Shown here: positions 1-7,872 of the stretch, piece after piece
How the letters are laid out: each line of letters opens with the position of its first letter
How positions within the stretch are numbered: the stretch's first letter is position 1
From: an uncultured Collinsella sp.
GTDB taxonomy: Bacteria > Actinomycetota > Coriobacteriia > Coriobacteriales > Coriobacteriaceae
Assembly: GCA_959596495.1 (NCBI GenBank)
Contig: CAUFXK010000023.1
Location: 1 to 24,464 of the forward strand
Length of the DNA stretch: 24,464 nucleotides
Direction: 5' to 3'
Notes under the pieces: generated by a model
Seen by the model: the letters and a program-made list of their open reading frames with translations, nothing else
Told to the model about the DNA's origin: nothing
Database searches by the model: none
Position numbers and translations under genes: made by a program

Positions 1-2327
1 TAAGGCACCTCGCCGGGATAGACGAGCTCGATGGGATCGAAGTCCTTTTCGGCCTCGGCGGCGAGTACCTCAAAGAACGTCTCCTCGTCGGCCTTCATCT
101 TAAACTGCATAGAGTACGGGCGTGAAGGGTCGAGTCCGCGAAGGCCCAGTTCCGCGGCACACTTGATCTTGAGCATGCGCTCGAGTGCCAAAAAGGCGTA
201 GCTACCCAGCCAGGGGAAGAGCACCCAGGTGTCGCCGCCCAGGTTAATGAGCGGCTTGGTTCCCACGCCCGAAATCTCGGCGGTATGACGAGCCTGTGCA
301 AGGCGTGACCGCGCGTTGCCCATGAGGTACGGATATGCCGCGTGCTCGTTGAGCGCCTTGCGCATGCGCTCGAGTACATGCGTATTGATGTCTCCGGGGC
401 AGTCGCCAAAGTAGGCAGGCACGCGACCTTTTACCTGTGTGGCAAAGACGGTATGACGCTTCCAGTCCACTTCCTCGACAATCCAGCAGTGTCCGGCGAT
501 GGCAATGCGCTCACCAGGCGGTGGGGGATTGACGATCGTGCCCAACTCGGCCGACTCACTGCGAACGGTAAACTCCTCGTTTTCCTGGAACACGGCGTAG
601 AACTTAAAGTTGTTGATGATGCGCTCGCCCGCGAGGCCCACGATGAGCCCGCCGCCCTCGGTGACCTGGATGTGGTCGATCTTGATAAGGTGGCGCAGCA
701 GTACGCGATAGTCATCGGCCGAGACGCGGTGGAAATAGCTGAGCGTGAGCACACGTTGGGCAAGCTCGGCCGGTGTGAGCTCGCCGGTGCTGGCGAGCGT
801 CGACATGGTCTGGTGATAGAGCAAACTGTAGGGGAGTCGATCGAGCTCGGGTGGCTCGACCCACTTTTCCTCGCGATAGAGTTGTACGAGTGCGATGCCC
901 TGCAGGAGCTTCCAGGGTATCGTTTCGGGCATCATCGTGCGCGGCTCGGGCTCCTCCTCGCGCATGACAAACCACATCTCGGGTGGAAGATCGCGGCGGC
1001 CTGTGCGCCCCATGCGCTGCAAAAAGGAGCTGACGGTAAACGGCGCATCGATCTGGAACGCGCGCTCCAGGCGACCGATATCAATGCCGAGTTCCAGCGT
1101 GGAGGTGGTGACGGTTGTCTGCGCCTGTTCTTCGTCGCGCATGAGCTCCTCGGCGGTCTCGCGTAGCGATGCCGAGAGGTTGCCGTGGTGGATGAGGAAG
1201 CGGTCTGGCTCGTGCCGGTTTTCACAGTAGCTGCGTAACACGGAGCACACGGCCTCTGCCTCCTCGCGCGAGTTGGCAAAGACCAGGCACTTGCGGCCGC
1301 GGGTATGTTCAAAGATGTAGCCCATGCCGGGGTCGGCGTTGTCAGGTGCGGTGTCGGTGGGGTTGAGCAGCGCCTGTTCGGTTGCCTGCGGGATGTCGAC
1401 TTCGCCCTCGGGAGCCGAGGAAGTGCGACGGTCCTTGGGGGCAGCCTTGCCCCGTGCCTGCTCGCGACGTTGACGGCGCTCCTCTTGCGTGAGCTGTCCG
1501 CTGTGGCGCATGTCTTGGGCGCCGGCGGGCAGCGCCGCGGGTGGTGCCGCCTCAATGCGCTCGCATGCGAGCACCTCGGCTTCTTGTGGACCTGTGCCTA
1601 CGAATCCTCGTTGCTGAGCCTGGGGGCCCGAGTTGTAGAAGTGCTCCATGGAGATGCGCCACACGCGGCGCGGTTCCTCAAAGCGGGGGATAACGCAGTC
1701 GCGCCCCGTTCCCTGCGAGAGAAAGGCGCCCGTGTGCTCGGGGTCGCCGATGGTGGCCGAAAGGCCAATGCGGCGGGGCTGCACGCCTGCCATGCGCGAG
1801 AGGCGCTCGATAAGGCAGAGCGTCTGCCCGCCGCGGTCGCCGCGCATGAGCGAGTGGACCTCATCGATGACCACGTAGCGCAGGTCGCAAAACATGCGCG
1901 GGATCGCCATGTGCTTATGGATTAAAAGCGCTTCGAGTGACTCGGGTGTAATCTGCAGGATACCGCTCGGTTTTTTAATGAGCTTAGCCTTGTGCGACTG
2001 CGAGACATCGCCATGCCAGTGCCAGACAGGGATATCGGCCTCTTCGCAGAGGTCGTTGAGGCGGACGAACTGATCATTGATGAGCGCTTTGAGGGGGCCG
2101 ATGTAGAGGGCGCCCACGCTCGCGGGCGGGTTCTCCCAAAACTCGGTCAGGATGGGAAAGAAGGCTGCCTCGGTTTTGCCGGAAGCTGTGGATGCCGTTA
2201 GGAGCACATTGTCTTGTGTGTTAAAGATGGCATCTGCCGCCGCAACCTGGATAGAGCGCAGACTCTCCCAATCGTGGGAGTAGATGAAGTCTTGGATAAA
2301 CGGAGCATATCGGTCAAAGGCGTTCAC
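1..2327 (-). CDS. sngC: Shango SngC-like DEAD/DEAH-box (Lhr-like) helicase, 3' end outside window
   Basis: The reading frame is open from a GTG at 2327 to the window edge (775 codons), so it is partial at its C-terminus. The GTG follows a GGGGAGG ribosome site by about 4-5 bases. Superfamily 2 helicase motifs are visible: a Q-motif glutamine near residue 27, Walker A ASTASGKT at 45-52, DEVH at 155-158, SAT at 190-192 and QRMGRTGRR at 437-445. A basic, charged insert (about 255-285, rich in R, K, Q and E) sits between the two RecA lobes. The layout resembles Lhr-type helicases, which move on or unwind nucleic acid using ATP. It is third in a minus-strand cassette after a TerB_N/TerB_C protein and a DUF2791-type ATPase, the gene set of the Shango anti-phage system; the name rests on that context. 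No frameshift or stop is seen. As a helicase it is near certain; as SngC it is likely. Confidence 0.85.
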   Translation of the reverse strand, partial: MNAFDRYAPFIQDFIYSHDWESLRSIQVAAADAIFNTQDNVLLTASTASGKTEAAFFPILTEFWENPPASVGALYIGPLKALINDQFVRLNDLCEEADIPVWHWHGDVSQSHKAKLIKKPSGILQITPESLEALLIHKHMAIPRMFCDLRYVVIDEVHSLMRGDRGGQTLCLIERLSRMAGVQPRRIGLSATIGDPEHTGAFLSQGTGRDCVIPRFEEPRRVWRISMEHFYNSGPQAQQRGFVGTGPQEAEVLACERIEAAPPAALPAGAQDMRHSGQLTQEERRQRREQARGKAAPKDRRTSSAPEGEVDIPQATEQALLNPTDTAPDNADPGMGYIFEHTRGRKCLVFANSREEAEAVCSVLRSYCENRHEPDRFLIHHGNLSASLRETAEELMRDEEQAQTTVTTSTLELGIDIGRLERAFQIDAPFTVSSFLQRMGRTGRRDLPPEMWFVMREEEPEPRTMMPETIPWKLLQGIALVQLYREEKWVEPPELDRLPYSLLYHQTMSTLASTGELTPAELAQRVLTLSYFHRVSADDYRVLLRHLIKIDHIQVTEGGGLIVGLAGERIINNFKFYAVFQENEEFTVRSESAELGTIVNPPPPGERIAIAGHCWIVEEVDWKRHTVFATQVKGRVPAYFGDCPGDINTHVLERMRKALNEHAAYPYLMGNARSRLAQARHTAEISGVGTKPLINLGGDTWVLFPWLGSYAFLALERMLKIKCAAELGLRGLDPSRPYSMQFKMKADEETFFEVLAAEAEKDFDPIELVYPGEVP

Positions 2328-2411
2328 GGGGCCTCCCCTCAAATACGAACCTCTCAATGCGGTTGGCAATGGTTTGCTGCATTGCTGTCTCAACGTTTGT
2401 GCAGATAAAAG

Positions 2412-2442
2412 CTGCCAAAATAGACCTGTCCCTTTTTGGCAG
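2412..2442 (-). terminator. Stem-loop between sngB and sngC (weak terminator or attenuator)
   Basis: Two bases after the sngB stop codon there is a perfect 9-bp inverted repeat, CTGCCAAAA and TTTTGGCAG (2412-2420 and 2434-2442), with a 13-base loop. Read on the minus strand it is followed by CTTTTATC, a short T-rich tail. It could end part of the transcripts before sngC or shield the 3' end of the sngAB message. A competing CCTG/CAGG pairing within the same stretch is possible. The structure is seen; the function is inferred. Confidence 0.5.
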
Positions 2443-2443
2443 G

Positions 2444-3748
2444 TTAGATGGTGAATTCGGCGAAGTTGCGGTTGCCGTCTGCGGTGCCGGTGTCGCCTGT
2501 TGCGGCTGCCGGTGCCAGCGCGTCGCCGCCGACGCTTTGCAGCAACTCAGCCACGTTTGCATCGGGGTTCTGGCACAGGATATCGAGCAGCTCGATAAAG
2601 TCACGGATGACCTCACGCGGCGTCAGGTGCGTATCGGCTCCCACGCGGCCAAACTCAATCTTGAGAAAGTCTACCAAGTCGTTCTCGGTAAGCGTGGGCG
2701 TCCAGCCAAAGTATCCGGCATGGATCTGCATGAGTTTTTCGATCAGCACCAGCAACTCCTCGTAGGTGAGTGGCTGCAGGCGGATGATGGGCGCGAGCAT
2801 GTCCTTAAGGTCCTCGCGTGCAAAGCGGCCCTGAGCGAGTCGACTTCGCAGGGCCTCGTAGGAGAACACGCCACGGCGGCGGTCTTCGATGGAGGTTGGC
2901 GTGCCGCCCATGATCATGCCCAGGTACTGCGCCTTGCCCTGGAGCGTGTCGTTGTACATGGTCAGGATCTTCTCGTAGTTGTATTGGCGTGTGATGGCGT
3001 TGGGAATCTTATACAGATTCACGAGCTCATCGATGAGCACCAGCATGCCCTTGTAGCCGCTGCAGACCAAAAAGCGCGCAATGAGCTTAACGTAGTCGTA
3101 CCAGTCGTCATCGCTGATGATGGTTGAGGAGCCCAGCTCGGCGCGTGCCTCACTCTTGGTGCGGTACTCGCCGCGAATCCATTTGGTCACGCGGCTCATA
3201 GCTTCTTCGTCGCCCTCGGATACGGCCGCGCGGTAGCGGCGGAGCATGCGGGCGAAGTCGAAGCCGTGGACCATTTCCTCGAGTGGGGCCAGTTGGGCAT
3301 TGACGGCAGACTCGTCGGCATCGGCACACGAGGCGACCCAGCGATCCAGGATAAGGTTGAGCGCACCGCCCTCGGGGCGCGTCTTGGTCGATATGTTGCG
3401 GATGAGCTCACGGTAGGTGGCAAGGCCCTGTCCCTGGCCGCCCTGCAGGCGGCGCTCAGGGGATAGGTCGGCATCGGCCACGACGAATCCCTCGCCCATG
3501 GCGTGCGTGCGGATGGTCTGGAGCAAAAAGCTCTTGCCGGCGCCGTAGCGACCGACTAGGAAACGGAAGCTTGCGCCGCCATCGGCGATGAGGCTCAGGT
3601 CGGTGAGCAGAGCACGGATCTCGACCTCGCGCCCCACGGTGATATAGGGAAGGCCGATGCGCGGGACCACGCCGCCCTTGAGCGAGTTGAGAATGACGGC
3701 GGCGACGCGCTTGGGCACGTGGGGTGCTGCGGATGCGGTATCACTCAT
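2444..3748 (-). CDS. sngB: Shango SngB-like P-loop ATPase (BrxD/DUF2791 family)
   Basis: This 434-residue protein has a Walker A motif GRYGAGKS at 66-73 and a Walker B LVLIDEL at 236-242 (D240, E241). It resembles the DUF2791/BrxD-type ATP-binding proteins found in BREX and other phage-defence loci: an N-terminal VGRE motif (38-41) precedes the P-loop and a helical C-terminal half follows. The last 30 or so residues are Ala/Gly/Thr-rich and probably disordered. The start ATG overlaps the end of the upstream TerB gene by 8 bases, so translation is probably coupled and the products act together. In Shango the ATPase is thought to work with the TerB protein and the helicase against phage DNA; the mechanism is not visible here. 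ATPase identity is strong; the SngB assignment rests on the three-gene context. Confidence 0.85.
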   Translation of the reverse strand: MSDTASAAPHVPKRVAAVILNSLKGGVVPRIGLPYITVGREVEIRALLTDLSLIADGGASFRFLVGRYGAGKSFLLQTIRTHAMGEGFVVADADLSPERRLQGGQGQGLATYRELIRNISTKTRPEGGALNLILDRWVASCADADESAVNAQLAPLEEMVHGFDFARMLRRYRAAVSEGDEEAMSRVTKWIRGEYRTKSEARAELGSSTIISDDDWYDYVKLIARFLVCSGYKGMLVLIDELVNLYKIPNAITRQYNYEKILTMYNDTLQGKAQYLGMIMGGTPTSIEDRRRGVFSYEALRSRLAQGRFAREDLKDMLAPIIRLQPLTYEELLVLIEKLMQIHAGYFGWTPTLTENDLVDFLKIEFGRVGADTHLTPREVIRDFIELLDILCQNPDANVAELLQSVGGDALAPAAATGDTGTADGNRNFAEFTI

Positions 3749-5501
3749 GGTCTAGGTATCCTCTCACGTCTGCTTCGTAGTCCTCGATAATCTGCGGTCC
3801 TGCCGCTCCAAACTCGATAACGGTGTCACCCACCAGGTCAAAGAGCGCCTCGTTGATGCTGTCGACGAGCATATCCTCGCTCTGGCCCGAGCGCGCCACT
3901 GCCGATGTCGCTTGCACTGCGTTTTGCTCGAGGAGCGCGCGAAGGAAGGCATCTGCGGCGGGCGCGAGTTCGGTCGCGGCGTCAGTGGACGCAGCCGCTG
4001 CGGGCGGGGGCGTCGGCGCAAGAAGCGGCGCCACGACACCAAACTGTTCGATGGAAATGGTTGGCTCGTCGGCCTCGTCCTGCCCTGCGGCCGTCGTGGC
4101 CGGTTCGACAAACGCGTCTGCTGCGGGCTCGGTTTTCGGCTGCTCGGAGCCCGCCGTATCGACCTCTGCGAGCACATCGTCCTCGCGCTCCTCATCAATC
4201 AAAAGCGCTTCACGCGTTTGCGCTGCGACGCTCCGAATGTGCCCCAGCTGACTCAAATCGATATCGATCTTGACGGGCTGGTGCGCGGCGTCCCACGAAA
4301 GCCATGTCACGATCTCGTCATCGATGATCTTGGCCAGATATTTGGGGACCTTCTCCTCCTTTAGGGGGTGGGTGGGGTCTAGGGCCAGGCGCAGCCGTTG
4401 GTCGCAGGCGCGCATCATCTCACCAAGCTTGCTGCTCTTTTGTCTGCTGCCGTGAATCCGCATGCATTCCCAAAAACCGTTTTGGCAACGGTAGATATGG
4501 ATGGGGTCCAGACGGTATTCGCAGTCCTCGTGGCGCTCGGGCGCAAAGAATACGGCCGAGGCAAACATGGTGTAGGGCATTGCCGTCTCCTCCCCAAATA
4601 AACTTGCCACGATGCCGGTCTTTCGGTGCGTGTCATAGTAGCGCGCCATGCGGACATACACGGCGCACGCCACGTGGCGCAGATCGCGGTGGTGGCTGCG
4701 GTCGAGCCGCGAGCTACTTAGGTTGTACGTGGAGAGGGCGTTGATGGCGGCCATGAGTCGCTCCTCGCGCACCTCATCGGGCGGAAGGGGGAGCGTGGGC
4801 TCGGAGGTTTTGCGACGCTTAGGGGTCTGACCGGACGGTGCCGGTGCTGGTACAAGGTCTCGTGCCGCGCGCCGCAGCTCGATAAGGGCGTTATCGAACA
4901 TGACGGTTTTAGAGTCACGAAGCAGCTTGGGGTCGAGCCCGTGGAACACGGCGTAATCTTGCAGCCACACGCGCGCAAACCGGTCGATGCCGGGTTCGAA
5001 GACGCGATAGACATCCCAAAAAGCCTTGATCTTGTTAAAACCATCGAGCGGATTCTCTACGCCAATGCCGCAAATCAACTCATAGAGATACAGAAAGGCA
5101 AACGAGGTCGATGTCTCCTCGATATTCCCGCGGCGCACTTGGGCGCGCCAGGTAAAGTAGCCGCGCAGCTGCCGGTCGCTCATGGCGTTGTAGGTGGGAA
5201 AGTACGACTTAAAGGTGCCGTTGTAGGGACAGTCGTCCTCAAAGTCGGCCATCAGCAGGCCTTGGCGGTAGAAAAGCTCGGCTTCCGAAAGCCAACGCCC
5301 CGCGCCGCCCTTGGGGTCATCCTGCCAGCGCGATATCTCGCGCATTTTACGGTACTGGTCGGGGAGGAAATTCTGCATCTGTCGGCCGGTTTTGAGAATC
5401 GGCTCGTCTGCGTAGATTTCGTTTGAGAAGCGGGCGGACTGATGGGTCCGGGCCTCGGCCATAATGCGCTCGATGAGCATCTTGATGTCCTGGTCGGCCA
5501 C
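3741..5501 (-). CDS. sngA: Shango SngA-like TerB_N/TerB_C domain protein
   Basis: The 586-residue product has a TerB_N-like region (about 55-270) with the typical YFTWR segment (115-119), an acidic FEDD patch (87-90) and a Leu/Tyr-rich helix (LYLYELI). A C-terminal TerB_C-like end carries a DSINEALFDLVGDTVIEF segment shortly before the stop. Between them lies an Ala/Pro/Glu/Asp-rich linker (about 430-520) that is probably disordered. The start is GTG at 5501, with AGGAGG 5-6 bases upstream. TerB-family domains were predicted to be metal-binding or scaffold modules in stress and defence systems. Here the gene heads a tightly packed operon with an ATPase and a helicase, which is the Shango order. 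Its promoter region carries a LexA-like palindrome. No catalytic motif was recognised. Confidence 0.85.
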   Translation of the reverse strand: MADQDIKMLIERIMAEARTHQSARFSNEIYADEPILKTGRQMQNFLPDQYRKMREISRWQDDPKGGAGRWLSEAELFYRQGLLMADFEDDCPYNGTFKSYFPTYNAMSDRQLRGYFTWRAQVRRGNIEETSTSFAFLYLYELICGIGVENPLDGFNKIKAFWDVYRVFEPGIDRFARVWLQDYAVFHGLDPKLLRDSKTVMFDNALIELRRAARDLVPAPAPSGQTPKRRKTSEPTLPLPPDEVREERLMAAINALSTYNLSSSRLDRSHHRDLRHVACAVYVRMARYYDTHRKTGIVASLFGEETAMPYTMFASAVFFAPERHEDCEYRLDPIHIYRCQNGFWECMRIHGSRQKSSKLGEMMRACDQRLRLALDPTHPLKEEKVPKYLAKIIDDEIVTWLSWDAAHQPVKIDIDLSQLGHIRSVAAQTREALLIDEEREDDVLAEVDTAGSEQPKTEPAADAFVEPATTAAGQDEADEPTISIEQFGVVAPLLAPTPPPAAAASTDAATELAPAADAFLRALLEQNAVQATSAVARSGQSEDMLVDSINEALFDLVGDTVIEFGAAGPQIIEDYEADVRGYLDHE

Positions 5502-5537
5502 CGCTCCTCCTCTCGAACGCAGCTACGGTGACCTCAT

Positions 5538-5566
5538 ATCATAGCACAGCATCAAACAGATGTTCG
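5538..5566 (-). promoter_or_regulatory. Putative sngABC promoter
   Basis: On the minus strand a good -10 hexamer TATGAT lies at 5538-5543. With a 17-base spacer the -35 position falls on CGAACA (5561-5566), a poor match, so the promoter would be weak without help. The expected transcription start is near 5531, about 30 bases before the GTG of sngA. The promoter lies downstream of the DUF554 stop codon, so the defence operon has its own start signal. Confidence 0.5.
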
Positions 5567-5567
5567 A
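5552..5567 (-). promoter_or_regulatory. Putative LexA (SOS) box upstream of sngA
   Basis: The minus strand reads TCGAACATCTGTTTGA. This matches the actinobacterial LexA consensus TCGAAC-N4-GTTCGA at 11 of 12 fixed positions and is palindromic except for one pair. It overlaps the -35 position and most of the spacer of the putative sngABC promoter, a place where a bound repressor would block RNA polymerase. The sequence match is direct; LexA binding is inferred. Confidence 0.55.
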
Positions 5568-5588
5568 AATACCGCTGCGTTGATAGAT

Positions 5589-6305
5589 TTAGAACAGGAG
5601 GGCGTAGATGACGGCGATGACGACGGAGGGAAGCATATTGGCCGTGCGGAAGGTCTGAGGACGGATGAGGTTGACGCCGACGCAGAAGATGAGTATGGAG
5701 CCTACGAGCGAAAGGCTGTCGAGGGCTGCTGTGGTCATGATGGGGGAGAGCGCGCCGGCAAACAGCGTGATCGTCCCCTGGAACACGGCGACGGGCAGGG
5801 CGGAAAAGATGCAGCCGCGGCCAAGCGAGGCCGTCATGGTGCAGACGATGATGCAGTCCAGTGCGCCCTTGAGGGCAAGCGTTGACCAGTCGCCGAGCAG
5901 GCCGTCCTGGATCGATCCCACAATGGCCATGGCGCCGATACACACGGTGAGTGAAGTCGAGACAAAAGCGTTGGTGAACTCGTTATCGCCCTCGCTGCCG
6001 GTTTTGCGCTTGAGCCATTCGCCAAGGTTCTCGATGGCGGCCTCCAAGTTGATGGCCTCGCCGATGAGCGAACCGAGCGCAAATGAGACGATGAGCATGG
6101 TGGTACCGGTGGTCGCTAGCACCTTTCCATCGATGATGAGCATCTTTTGCATGGTGCCGCCCAGGCCGATAAACAGGACGCACAGCCCCGATGCTTTCAT
6201 GAGCGTGTCTTGGATGCGCGGTATAATGAAGCGGCCGCCCGCTAATCCCAAAAGACCGCCCGCAACTAAAAGGACAACGTTGATGATTGTTCCCAAGCCC
6301 GGCAT
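5589..6305 (-). CDS. DUF554 family membrane protein (YdfK/YqgA-like)
   Basis: The 238-residue protein begins MPGLGTIINV, the usual opening of DUF554 proteins, and has about seven hydrophobic segments with Gly-rich turns (GGLLGL, FIGLGGTMQ, CIGAMAIVGSIQDG). I chose the ATG at 6305 because AGGAGG sits 5 bases upstream and because family members start there; the frame extends 23 codons further upstream without a ribosome site. The function of DUF554 proteins is not established; they are integral membrane proteins, possibly transporters. The gene lies between the surface-protein cluster and the sng operon, on the same strand, but has its own upstream region with inverted repeats. No truncation is seen and the length is normal for the family. 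Confidence 0.85.
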   Translation of the reverse strand: MPGLGTIINVVLLVAGGLLGLAGGRFIIPRIQDTLMKASGLCVLFIGLGGTMQKMLIIDGKVLATTGTTMLIVSFALGSLIGEAINLEAAIENLGEWLKRKTGSEGDNEFTNAFVSTSLTVCIGAMAIVGSIQDGLLGDWSTLALKGALDCIIVCTMTASLGRGCIFSALPVAVFQGTITLFAGALSPIMTTAALDSLSLVGSILIFCVGVNLIRPQTFRTANMLPSVVIAVIYALLF

Positions 6306-6322
6306 GAGCCCTCCTGTATTGA

Positions 6323-6335
6323 TGCCAACGTGGCA
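6323..6335. repeat. Short palindrome TGCCA-N3-TGGCA before the DUF554 start
   Basis: TGCCA (6323-6327) and TGGCA (6331-6335) form a perfect 5-bp inverted repeat with a 3-base centre. It lies about 18 bases upstream of the DUF554 start, just before its ribosome site. It may be an operator half-site pair, but it is short enough to arise by chance. Confidence 0.25.
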
Positions 6336-6374
6336 ATCGTAGCAGAATGGAATGCGAGGCACATCGCGACTCAT

Positions 6375-6400
6375 CTAATACGTTATATAAGTGGTATTAG
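6375..6400. promoter_or_regulatory. AT-rich inverted repeat in the DUF554 upstream region
   Basis: CTAATAC (6375-6381) and GTATTAG (6394-6400) form a perfect 7-bp inverted repeat around a 12-base AT-rich core. The core holds TATATAA, unusual in this GC-rich window. It lies 70-95 bases upstream of the DUF554 start and just past the end of the 476-residue secreted protein gene. It looks like an operator or a promoter core; no clear -35 box was found. It lacks a T tract, so it is unlikely to be a terminator. Confidence 0.35.
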
Positions 6401-6423
6401 GAATGGCGCGCAGCATTTAAGCC

Positions 6424-7854
6424 TCAGGTGGTTGTCGGGACATAGGGATAGTAGTCAAAGCGCAGTGTCATAAGCCGCTGTGGGGATTCAATAGCCGCGG
6501 CGATGATATTGGCATCGCGGGCACGATCAAACCCTTCGAGTTCGATCTGATACGAGACGTCTTGCATAATGTCCAGACGTCGCCAGGCTAGGAGTGTGTC
6601 GCCATCGAATTCCAAGGTCTTGCCTCCGTCTGGGGTAACGGCGTATAGGCGCAGTTTAGCGGTGGTTGCAGGGTCGACAACCGTGACCTTTTTAATTTCG
6701 TTTCGAGTATTCTTGGCGCCCAACAAGGTGAGCAGTGTTGGGGCCACGACCTCGCCCGATGGCAAAAAGACGACTTCGATGGATTCAGGAAATGCGATGA
6801 TGGCCGACTTGCGGACGGGCTGATTGGCGGCGGCAACTTCGATGTTCGCAGCGTCGATGACCTCCGTGTGGTCGAGCGCGGCAAGCACGCAGCAGTTACC
6901 TTCATCGATCTCTTGAGGATCAGCAAGCCCCAGACTGTCCGCGAGCTCGGGATCGTTTGGATCGGTAGCGGGCTCATTCGGTGCTTCGAAAGAAGCTGGG
7001 ACGCTGTTTGTCGGCGACGGCGTGTCGCCCACACCTGCTTCTTTGTCTGCGCTCTCTTCTTGTATGGTTGCGTTAGTGAGTTCGTCGTTTGAGGGGAGCG
7101 TCTTGACGTCAAGCGCGGAGGGGACAATCCCGACGGCTCCGGATCCGTTCCACTCCATTTCGAGAAGCGCCGGGTCGGCAAGAATGCGTTGCCTGCCTAG
7201 CGTATGGGTATCGATCTCAATAGGGCCTGTCTCCGTCCCGTGCGTAAGGCTGAGCGATCCGGCCGGCTTCTCGAAATGAATGTCTGTGTCTTTGGTGCTG
7301 ACGGCGTAGAACAGCAGGGACGCTTCTCCCGCCGCGATGGCATCGGTACCGGCTTTGGTCAGCCGCAACGATGCCGTGAATGAGAGGGTGGGCTGCGCAT
7401 CATCTGCATTCGCGGCGGCGCAGCCCAGACATATACCGCCTCCTTTCTCAAAAAACGTACCGTCGAAGGCGACCTTCGCTCCGTTCGCCGAGTCATCGAC
7501 CGAAGCGATGTCGATGCGCAGCTCTAAATTGCATGGATCGCCATCCGCATCGAGCACAACCGAGCGCCACGTGCAGACGGCGCACCCCGCCTGGGAGCCG
7601 TTTGCCTTGTTCGAACGATTGATATCCACGACTATCGAGCCGTCCGTATTACGACGAAGGCATCCCGAGGTTGAGATCGCGGCCTGTGCGATCGAAAAAC
7701 GCTCGCACGCAATGGTACTCGACGGATTTGGGGCGGAACTTAGGGCTGCTGGTAAGGAGTCTGCCATGGCGGGAGTCGCCCAAGCGGCGACAGGCGTTCC
7801 GGTTGCGAGCGCGCCGCAGAGTGCGACGACGGGCAAAAGGTTCTTCGATGCCAT
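6424..7854 (-). CDS. Cys-rich secreted protein of unknown function
   Basis: The 476-residue protein begins with a signal peptide (MASKNLL, a hydrophobic core, then AWA and AMA cleavage candidates around residues 24-31). The mature part has paired cysteines (GCAVCTW, GICLGC, GNCCVL) plus single ones, about nine in total, which suggests disulfides or a bound metal. A Pro/Asp/Glu/Ser/Thr-rich stretch near 270-310 probably links an N-terminal beta-rich domain to a C-terminal one. There is no sortase motif or C-terminal membrane anchor, so it is probably released or held by partners. The start ATG has AAGGAG 5 bases upstream. It is the last gene of a four- or five-gene run of exported or membrane proteins. 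I do not recognise the family. Confidence 0.7.
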   Translation of the reverse strand: MASKNLLPVVALCGALATGTPVAAWATPAMADSLPAALSSAPNPSSTIACERFSIAQAAISTSGCLRRNTDGSIVVDINRSNKANGSQAGCAVCTWRSVVLDADGDPCNLELRIDIASVDDSANGAKVAFDGTFFEKGGGICLGCAAANADDAQPTLSFTASLRLTKAGTDAIAAGEASLLFYAVSTKDTDIHFEKPAGSLSLTHGTETGPIEIDTHTLGRQRILADPALLEMEWNGSGAVGIVPSALDVKTLPSNDELTNATIQEESADKEAGVGDTPSPTNSVPASFEAPNEPATDPNDPELADSLGLADPQEIDEGNCCVLAALDHTEVIDAANIEVAAANQPVRKSAIIAFPESIEVVFLPSGEVVAPTLLTLLGAKNTRNEIKKVTVVDPATTAKLRLYAVTPDGGKTLEFDGDTLLAWRRLDIMQDVSYQIELEGFDRARDANIIAAAIESPQRLMTLRFDYYPYVPTTT

Positions 7855-7872
7855 GGGGTCTCCTTAGCTAAT

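Noticed and set aside
342..1166. Open frame of 274 codons on the plus strand opposite the helicase
   Set aside because: The opposite strand encodes helicase motifs I to VI in a continuous frame; this frame is antisense shadow.
1..5501. BREX or DISARM as the identity of the defence cassette
   Set aside because: The ATPase resembles BrxD and the helicase is of a type also found in such loci, but no PglZ, BrxC, methyltransferase or DrmB-like gene is present, while the TerB protein in first place fits Shango.
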